DNA of 19,373 nt from Candidatus Izemoplasma sp. (GTDB taxonomy: Bacteria; Bacillota_I; Bacilli_A; Izemoplasmatales; Izemoplasmataceae): contig JAIPGE010000007.1 in NCBI GenBank assembly GCA_021736285.1, forward strand, positions 1 to 19,373. The letters run 5' to 3'. Shown here in pieces: positions 13,973-19,373 of this stretch. The position numbers and the translations under genes were made by a program. The stretch's first letter is position 1, and each line of letters opens with the position of its first letter. The notes under the pieces were generated by a model, which did no database searches, was not told where the DNA came from, and worked only from the letters and a program-made list of their open reading frames with translations.

Positions 13973-16624
13973 TCACACTTTGAAAAATTTAGCCATTTCA
14001 CCACCAAATAATGGTAATGCTCCTAATCCAAATGCAATCAATAAGTGACTAAACTGCAACGAAACATTGGTCTTAAATAAATCATTAATGCCTGGTACAA
14101 ATAACACAATTATTAATAACCCAAATCCAAACAAAGATGAATAGTTAACATATTTATTATCAAATGGATTCATTTTAAAGATTGTGATACTTTCACTACG
14201 TGCAGAATAGGCACGGAATAATTCACCAGTGATAATTGTGATAAATGCAAAGGTTTGTCCCATATATTGATGGCCACCTATAATTTCATGCCCTATATAA
14301 TATGACGTTAAAACAGCTATTGTTAAGAAAACAGCTTGGAATCCAATTGCAATACCCATCATTTTATCAATTATGGAAGCTTCTGGATCAATCGGCTCTC
14401 GTTCCATTATCCCTGGTTCTTCTTTTTCAAGACCTAACGCAAAGGCAGGAAATGAATCTGTTACTAAATTAATCCAAAGGATTTGGATTGGCATTAGGGG
14501 ACTTCCCCAACCAATTAACATAGCGACAAATATAAGTAAGACTTCGCCAACATTACAACTTACCAAATACCCAACAAATTTACGTATATTGGTGTATATA
14601 ACTCGACCTTCTTTAACGGCATCGACAATGGTCGTAAAATTATCATCCATTAAAACCATATCTGCGGCTTCTTTTGAAACATCTGTCCCAGTAATACCCA
14701 TTGCTACACCAATATTAGCTTGTTTTAAGGCTGGGGCATCATTAACACCATCACCTGTCATACTTGAAATTTCACCAGCTTGCTGTAACGCTTTTACAAT
14801 ACGAACTTTATGGTGTGGTGATACCCGTGCAAAAACATTGGTTACTTTGACCTTTTCAACGAGTTCATCATCACTTAAGTGATTTAACTCAGTCCCATCA
14901 ATCGCATATTTTTCATCTTCAATAATTCCGAGTTCTTTTCCAATCGCACTTGCGGTGATTTTGTGATCTCCTGTAATCATCACCACACGGATTCCGGCAC
15001 GATGACATATTTTAATCGCATCTTTTACTTCTTCACGTGGTGGATCAATGATTCCAACTAATCCGACAAATATTAAATTCGATTCTTCTGCTTCTATATC
15101 ATTATAGGTATCAACTTCTTTATAAGCAAACCCAAGTACTCTAAGCGCATCACGCGCCATCCCTTGGTTCGCTAATTTTATGACATCTTTGTATTTTTTG
15201 TCAATAGGTTTGACTTCTCCTTTATAAAGATAGTGACTACATACATTAAGCAGTTCATCCGGTGCGCCTTTGGTATATAGTAATTGTCTTTTATCGACTT
15301 GATGAAGTGTTGACATTCGTTTACGATCACTATCAAATGGATATTCGTCAATTCGCTTATGTTTTTGTCTAAGTTCAGTAGGATTTTGTCCACTTTTTCC
15401 AAGTAAGGTAACAAGGGCCAATTCTGTTGGGTCACCAATTAGATTATCTTCTTCGATACTGGCGTCGTTACACAATCCACCAATTTCAATTAATTTATTT
15501 AAAGCATCACTTTCCCCTTTAATTTCGCCTTCAAATTCATACCCATTACCTGTCACTTCATACAAATTTTCATTATCAAAAAGACGTGTAACAACCATTT
15601 TGTTTTGTGTTAATGTTCCTGTCTTATCACTAGAAATAACAGTCGTACTACCGAGTGTCTCAACGGCATTGAGTTCTTTCACGATTGCATTTTTCTTTGC
15701 CATCTTGCGCATTCCTAAACTAAGGACCACTGTGATTACAGTTGGTAATCCTTCAGGGATTGCTGCTACGGCCAAAGTCACACTAACCATAAATAACTCT
15801 AAAATTCCAAATTCTCGAAATCCTATAGCGTTATAAATAAACCCTACTAAAAAGATAATAACAACCACAACAATACTTACTGTTCCTAAGAGTTTTCCTA
15901 AACGATCAATTTTCTTTTGGAGTGGTGTCATTTCATCATCGACTTCGTTTAGCATAGTTGCAATTTTACCGATTTCAGTTTCCATTCCAATCGATGTGAT
16001 GATTCCCTTTGCACGACCATATGTAACTATCGTACTCATATATCCCATGTTTTCACGATCGCCAATACCTATTTCTTCTTCACTAACAAAAGTATCATCT
16101 TTACCCACAGATACACTTTCACCAGTTAATGCACTCTCGTCAATTTTTAAATTGGTTGTTTCTAAAAAGCGAATATCTGCTGGAATATAATCTCCCGCTT
16201 CTACGAGGACAATATCGCCAACCGTTAACTCCGTTGAGGCAACCTCAACTGTTTTTCCATCTCGAAGGACTTTAGCTTTTGGTGCACTCATGCTTTTTAA
16301 TGCTTCAACAGCGTTATTGGCTTTACGCTCTTGAAACACACTTAACCCTGTATTTAAGATAACAATTGCAATAATAAATAGCCCGTCGGTTAAATGACCA
16401 CTTGCAACAATACTAACAATCGCAGCTGCGATTAATAACAGATTTAAGAAATTACTTAATTCCCCCAACACCATACGGAGTAAACTTTCTTTTTGCTCCT
16501 CGATCAATGTGTTTTCTCCATAAGTTGCTTTATTCGCTTCTAACATTTCTTTTGTTAACCCGTGACTTGGGTCGACTTTTAATTGTTTAAGCACTTCTTT
16601 TGTACTTTTCATATATGCCTTCAT
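13973..16624 (-). CDS. P-type calcium-transporting ATPase (type IIA, SERCA-like)
   Basis: A membrane pump of 883 residues that exports Ca2+ using ATP. Motifs in order: actuator TGES (167-170), PEGLP in helix M4 (290-294, Glu291), phosphorylated Asp333 in DKTGTLT, TKGAPDE nucleotide-binding region (451-457), TGDHKIT (551-557) and GDGVNDAP (624-631). Ten membrane helices fit the hydrophobic pattern. Calcium-site residues of SERCA have counterparts here: Glu291 (M4), Asn691 and Glu694 (M5, NVGEV), Asn719, Thr722 and Asp723 (M6, NLVTDSFPA), and Glu801 in M8, where some bacterial pumps have Arg. Two-ion transport is thus possible. The start at 16622-16624 follows GGTGG with 6-nt spacing; ATG five codons later, with AAGG 5 nt before it, is an alternative. 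It has its own promoter and terminator, and its stop is TGA. Confidence 0.95.
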   Translation of the reverse strand: MKAYMKSTKEVLKQLKVDPSHGLTKEMLEANKATYGENTLIEEQKESLLRMVLGELSNFLNLLLIAAAIVSIVASGHLTDGLFIIAIVILNTGLSVFQERKANNAVEALKSMSAPKAKVLRDGKTVEVASTELTVGDIVLVEAGDYIPADIRFLETTNLKIDESALTGESVSVGKDDTFVSEEEIGIGDRENMGYMSTIVTYGRAKGIITSIGMETEIGKIATMLNEVDDEMTPLQKKIDRLGKLLGTVSIVVVVIIFLVGFIYNAIGFREFGILELFMVSVTLAVAAIPEGLPTVITVVLSLGMRKMAKKNAIVKELNAVETLGSTTVISSDKTGTLTQNKMVVTRLFDNENLYEVTGNGYEFEGEIKGESDALNKLIEIGGLCNDASIEEDNLIGDPTELALVTLLGKSGQNPTELRQKHKRIDEYPFDSDRKRMSTLHQVDKRQLLYTKGAPDELLNVCSHYLYKGEVKPIDKKYKDVIKLANQGMARDALRVLGFAYKEVDTYNDIEAEESNLIFVGLVGIIDPPREEVKDAIKICHRAGIRVVMITGDHKITASAIGKELGIIEDEKYAIDGTELNHLSDDELVEKVKVTNVFARVSPHHKVRIVKALQQAGEISSMTGDGVNDAPALKQANIGVAMGITGTDVSKEAADMVLMDDNFTTIVDAVKEGRVIYTNIRKFVGYLVSCNVGEVLLIFVAMLIGWGSPLMPIQILWINLVTDSFPAFALGLEKEEPGIMEREPIDPEASIIDKMMGIAIGFQAVFLTIAVLTSYYIGHEIIGGHQYMGQTFAFITIITGELFRAYSARSESITIFKMNPFDNKYVNYSSLFGFGLLIIVLFVPGINDLFKTNVSLQFSHLLIAFGLGALPLFGGEMAKFFKV

Positions 16625-16644
16625 AAATTACCACCCTAATCATT

Positions 16645-16673
16645 ATTATAGCAGTTGTTATTTAAATCTCCAA
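16645..16673 (-). promoter_or_regulatory. Promoter of the calcium ATPase gene
   Basis: On the minus strand: TTGGAG (16668-16673), 17-nt spacer, TATAAT (16645-16650), preceded by TGC (extended -10). No operator-like repeat is seen. Confidence 0.75.
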
Positions 16674-16699
16674 ATAATAAATGAGTTTATCTTAAGCTA

Positions 16700-16708
16700 T
16701 GATATAAT
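16700..16708 (+). promoter_or_regulatory. Extended -10 promoter of the M20 hydrolase gene
   Basis: TGATATAAT, a perfect extended -10 box; no good -35 at the right spacing. The expected transcript start (about 16715) falls at the first base of AAGGAGG (16715-16721), giving a leader of only about 13 nt. Confidence 0.7.
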
Positions 16709-16727
16709 ATCTTTAAGGAGGCCTACC

Positions 16728-17909
16728 ATGATTAAAAAAACTGATATTTCCTACTTAAATGATTACATAATAACCAAACGTGAACAGTTCCATCAATTTC
16801 CAGAACCCGGTTTTAAAGAATTTAAAACATCAGGGATCATTGCCAGTGAACTTAAAGCACTTGGCTATCATGTTATTGAACATGTTGCTACAACTGGTGT
16901 AATTGGCATCTTAAATGATCAATATGATGACACTATTTTATTACGTGCTGATATTGATGCCTTGAAGATGCAAGAAGAAAATGATGTGCCATACAAATCA
17001 CAAATTGACGGAATGATGCACGCGTGTGGCCATGACGCACACATCGCAATGTTACTTGGCGCAGCTAAATACATAGCCCAACACAAAAATACTATTAAAG
17101 GTCGTATTAAACTTTTGTTTCAACCAGCTGAAGAAGGTCCCTTACCAGGTGGTGCTATACAGGTTATTAAAGAAGGCCATCTTGATGATGTTAATGCTGT
17201 TTTCGGATTGCATATTACAACAATGTATGAAACGGGTACTCTTCATTTAAAACCTGGTAAAGCAATGGCTTCACCAGATGAATTTAGTGTCACCATAAGT
17301 GGCTTTGGGACTCACGCAAGTGCTCCTGAAAGTGGTAACGATCTCGTTTTTATCGCCTCACAAATAATCCAAGCAATACACGGCATTGTAGCACGCGAGG
17401 TTGCCGCAACTGATCAAGCTGTCCTCAGTGTTTCGACAATCCACGGTGGCACAGCCTTTAATGTGTTACCAGATGAAGTTAAGTTTTCCGGAACAATTCG
17501 AACGTTTGATGAAACCACAAGGTCTCACATTCATCGCCGAGTAAAAACAATTACCAAAGGTATTGCAAAAATGCATAATATCACTTGTGATATTAATATA
17601 GTCAAAGGATATCCCGCGTTAATTAATGATGTGAAGATGACAAAATTTGTTGAAAATATTGCTAAACAAAGTCTTGGTGATTCAAATGTAATTATCGATA
17701 CAAAACCTTCTATGGGTGGCGAAGACTTTGCTTATTACTTAAACAAACAAAAAGGTACGTTCTCATGGCTTGGTGGTCGGCATAAAAATACTGAAAAGAC
17801 GTATTACAATCATAATCCAAAATTTGATATTGATCCCGACAGTTTGTTATATGGTACACTGCTACACATCAATACTGTTCTAAGCTATTTTAATAAAGAA
17901 AACCAGTGA
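16728..17909 (+). CDS. M20D-family metallo-amidohydrolase (N-acyl amino acid hydrolase type)
   Basis: A cytoplasmic two-metal peptidase-family enzyme of 393 residues, of the kind that cleaves N-acetyl- or other N-acyl-amino acids (HipO/YxeP/IAA-amino acid hydrolase group). Features: N-terminal HQFPEPGFKEFKT (22-34), metal ligands Cys100 and His102 in HACGHDAH, catalytic Glu135 with ligand Glu136 in FQPAEEG, His162 in GLHIT, the lid/dimerisation domain with GFGTHASAPESG (192-203), and C-terminal SMGGEDFAYYL (328-338) with last ligand His362 in NHNPKFDID. AAGGAGG (16715-16721) lies 6 nt before the ATG. The gene stands alone between the divergent ATPase and convergent HAD genes, so the genomic context gives no substrate. 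N-acetyl-diaminopimelate deacetylase is a related possibility, less likely in an organism without a clear wall pathway here. Confidence 0.93.
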   Translation: MIKKTDISYLNDYIITKREQFHQFPEPGFKEFKTSGIIASELKALGYHVIEHVATTGVIGILNDQYDDTILLRADIDALKMQEENDVPYKSQIDGMMHACGHDAHIAMLLGAAKYIAQHKNTIKGRIKLLFQPAEEGPLPGGAIQVIKEGHLDDVNAVFGLHITTMYETGTLHLKPGKAMASPDEFSVTISGFGTHASAPESGNDLVFIASQIIQAIHGIVAREVAATDQAVLSVSTIHGGTAFNVLPDEVKFSGTIRTFDETTRSHIHRRVKTITKGIAKMHNITCDINIVKGYPALINDVKMTKFVENIAKQSLGDSNVIIDTKPSMGGEDFAYYLNKQKGTFSWLGGRHKNTEKTYYNHNPKFDIDPDSLLYGTLLHINTVLSYFNKENQ

Positions 17910-17937
17910 TTATCGATTTGATAATCACTGGTTTTTT
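17899..17937. terminator. Bidirectional terminator between M20 and HAD genes
   Basis: A 16-bp perfect stem (17899-17914 with 17920-17935), 5-nt loop and T-run. The TGA stop codons of both convergent genes (17907-17909 and 17925-17927) lie inside opposite arms and pair with each other. Confidence 0.95.
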
Positions 17938-18644
17938 ACGTTTGGTAATGCTTTAACAAAGGATAAAAAAGCAGTTTCTGATGTGGCATAATCTGGTTTA
18001 TATTTCTGAATGTCATCATTTAATGTGTTGCCCTTTATGATGTAGGTCTCAATACCAAGTTCACTCGCTGCTAAGTCCTCTAGATAATCGTTACCAACCA
18101 TTAAGACATTGTCTGGTTCTAGATTTAATTTATCCAATAATTCTTGATAAAAAAGTGGACTCGGTTTGCATTTCGTATTGGCTTCAAGTGATGTAATTAA
18201 TTTAAAATCTTTTGAATCTAAATCAGCCCATTTTAACCGTTCTAAATTGGCGGCCATTGGAAATAAAGGGTTTGTTGCAATGACAAGATCATATCCTTTT
18301 TCTTTTAACAGTGTAACGGCTTCTTGCATCATTAAACTTGGCTTAGTCGTTGTTTGAACCACCTGGAAATCTGATGTATAAAATGCATTAAATCGGTCTT
18401 GATAGTTTGATAAATCACCCTCAACAAATTGACTAAAATAATTCATGAAAACTGTTTCATTGGTTTTGTTACTTTGGTCTTTTACCATAGCTTCTGTGCC
18501 ACCCATTACTGCTTTTTGTAATTTATCTGGTTGTATTAAATCATGAAAATATCTAGCTAAGGCGTTAAAGTACTTATGCATAAATTGATCAAAGTTCATT
18601 GGTAATAATGTTCCATCTAAGTCAAAAAAGATTGTTGTTTTCAT
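17925..18644 (-). CDS. HAD-superfamily hydrolase, substrate unknown
   Basis: A haloacid dehalogenase-type phosphatase of 239 residues. The four motifs are present: FFDLDGTLL (Asp8 nucleophile, Asp10), IATN with Thr124, Lys160 in KCKPSP, and GNDYLEDLAA with Asp186 and Asp190. The stretch between motifs I and II (about 16-100) is a helical C1-type cap, so it is not a sucrose-phosphate phosphatase, which has a C2 cap. No specific substrate can be named. ATG at 18642-18644 is preceded by GGGAGG (18650-18655) at 5 nt. It has its own extended -10 promoter and shares a terminator with the M20 gene. Confidence 0.9.
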   Translation of the reverse strand: MKTTIFFDLDGTLLPMNFDQFMHKYFNALARYFHDLIQPDKLQKAVMGGTEAMVKDQSNKTNETVFMNYFSQFVEGDLSNYQDRFNAFYTSDFQVVQTTTKPSLMMQEAVTLLKEKGYDLVIATNPLFPMAANLERLKWADLDSKDFKLITSLEANTKCKPSPLFYQELLDKLNLEPDNVLMVGNDYLEDLAASELGIETYIIKGNTLNDDIQKYKPDYATSETAFLSFVKALPNVKNQ

Positions 18645-18673
18645 TGGTTCCTCCCGATTAAGTAGTCTTTTTG

Positions 18674-18682
18674 ATTATAACA
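18674..18682 (-). promoter_or_regulatory. Extended -10 promoter of the HAD gene
   Basis: TGTTATAAT on the minus strand, 30 nt upstream of the ATG; no convincing -35 hexamer. A terminator for the preceding gene lies just upstream. Confidence 0.6.
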
Positions 18683-18702
18683 TATCAAACCGTTTTTTAG
18701 AT

Positions 18703-18730
18703 AAAAAAATAACCCTTTTTGGGTTATTTT
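18703..18730 (-). terminator. Terminator of the endonuclease/phosphatase-family gene
   Basis: Stem 18706-18715 with 18721-18730 (10 bp), 5-nt loop; on the minus strand it ends in seven T residues. The gene's TAA stop (18724-18726) lies in the stem. Confidence 0.9.
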
Positions 18731-19373
18731 ATTTCAATTTCTAATGTAACAGGGTTATGATTTGCGTGTTCAAACCCCAAATCAACAGTTTTAATCTTTG
18801 TATGATGCAGATTTTTTGAAACAATAAATCCGTCAACAATATATTCATAATTCATATCTTTAATATATGGGTGATTCATACTACGGACGGATGCGTTGTC
18901 ATGATCGTATACGAGCGTAAATCCTTCTGGGACCTTATCTGTTGGAAATGGAGGATGTTCTGGGGTTGATTTGCCATCTAATTGATAATGAAAATCACCT
19001 GCAACAATAACATAATTTTTTAATGGGTCATAAAGCATTGCCGCATGATTCATGATTGTTTCAAGTTGATGTAATCGAATGGTATCAATTGGTGTGTATG
19101 GCATAAGGTAGACATTTATTAGGATTAACTCAAACGGTGGTATTTCAAAACGACTGATGACCATGCATTCTTTAGGGCTAAAAAGACGTTTTGGTAATGT
19201 GTTCATCGTTTCAAGTTGAATCCTTTTTGAAGACAAAAAGGTGTGTTCAGAAGCAACAAGTAATCCGCTATTTACATTCCCCATTGGATGCAAAAGTGGG
19301 ATTTGCATCCATTTTGCAATAAAATTATAAGCAAAGAAAATATTGTAATTTGAAAGTTCTGAAGCAATATGCT
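18724..19373 (-). CDS. Endonuclease/exonuclease/phosphatase-family protein, N-terminus outside the window
   Basis: The reading frame stays open to the right edge (through residues HIASELSNYNIFFAYNF upstream of the internal ATG at 19306-19308), so the gene is truncated at its 5' end; about 215 residues are visible. The fold is recognisable from the region GNVNSGLLVAS, the mid-chain beta strand LILINVYLMP, VAGDFHYQLDG, MNYEYIVDGFIVS and the final HANHNPVTLEIE. In this family these correspond to the GDFN, D-x-I-F and SDH-x-PV active-site motifs. Two normally catalytic positions differ: GDFH replaces GDFN and ANH replaces SDH, while the last His is kept. It may be a divergent phosphodiesterase, a DNase-like or sphingomyelinase-like enzyme, or one with reduced activity. 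No function is assigned. Confidence 0.8.
   Translation of the reverse strand, partial: HIASELSNYNIFFAYNFIAKWMQIPLLHPMGNVNSGLLVASEHTFLSSKRIQLETMNTLPKRLFSPKECMVISRFEIPPFELILINVYLMPYTPIDTIRLHQLETIMNHAAMLYDPLKNYVIVAGDFHYQLDGKSTPEHPPFPTDKVPEGFTLVYDHDNASVRSMNHPYIKDMNYEYIVDGFIVSKNLHHTKIKTVDLGFEHANHNPVTLEIEIK

Noticed and set aside
15178..15438. Open frame of 86 codons inside the ATPase gene on the same strand
   Set aside because: It lies in another frame within a well-conserved coding region, with no ribosome binding site or recognisable domain.
17925..18644. HAD gene as the missing sucrose-phosphate phosphatase
   Set aside because: It has a helical C1-type cap between motifs I and II instead of the C2 cap of that enzyme, lacks the shared operator and is over 4 kb away.
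1..19373. Possible use of TGA as tryptophan, as in many mollicutes
   Set aside because: TGA ends def, pgmB, the ATPase, M20 and HAD genes at sensible lengths and, in several cases, exactly at overlaps or terminators; tryptophans are TGG.

Overview
The window looks like a chromosomal piece of a low-GC, wall-less or Firmicutes-like bacterium (Mycoplasmatota/Izemoplasma-, Haloplasma- or Acholeplasma-like; this placement is inference from gene style only). Shine-Dalgarno sites are strong, promoters are of the sigma-A type with extended -10 boxes, and genes are tightly packed. TGA is used as a real stop in def, pgmB, the calcium ATPase, the M20 hydrolase and the HAD gene, and tryptophan is TGG, so the standard code applies. 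I see no RNA genes, insertion sequences, CRISPR arrays or prophage genes, and no gene-free stretch longer than about 170 bases.

Layout. 1-2100 (+ strand): peptide deformylase overlapping a transaldolase, a terminator, then an ECF transporter S component with its own promoter and terminator. 2101-8735 (- strand): an alpha-glucoside catabolic operon in transcription order permease 1, permease 2, beta-phosphoglucomutase, GH65 phosphorylase, solute-binding lipoprotein. 8735-9715 (-): a LacI-family regulator. 9817-11430 (+): a GH13 alpha-1,6-type glucosidase divergent from the regulator. 11447-13868 (-): a PfkB sugar kinase (fructokinase-like) followed by a sucrose-phosphate-synthase-like GT4 enzyme. 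13973-16624 (-): a calcium P-type ATPase. 16728-17909 (+): an M20D amidohydrolase. 17925-18644 (-): a HAD hydrolase. 18724-19373 (-): an endonuclease/exonuclease/phosphatase-family gene that runs off the right edge.

How it works together. One 14-bp sequence, TGGAAAGGTTTTCA, occurs three times, each just downstream of the -10 box of one sugar transcription unit: the transporter/phosphorylase operon, the GH13 gene (where it also covers the -35 of the LacI gene) and the kinase/GT4 operon. This defines a local LacI-type regulon. The transporter operon also carries a perfect match to the CcpA cre consensus over its -35 box, so it appears doubly controlled. The expected flow is import of an alpha-glucoside, hydrolysis by GH13 or phosphorolysis by GH65 to beta-glucose-1-phosphate, and conversion to glucose-6-phosphate by PgmB. 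The most interesting feature is that a GT4 enzyme resembling sucrose-phosphate synthase and a fructokinase-like enzyme carry the same operator as this catabolic set, with no sucrose-phosphate phosphatase in view.
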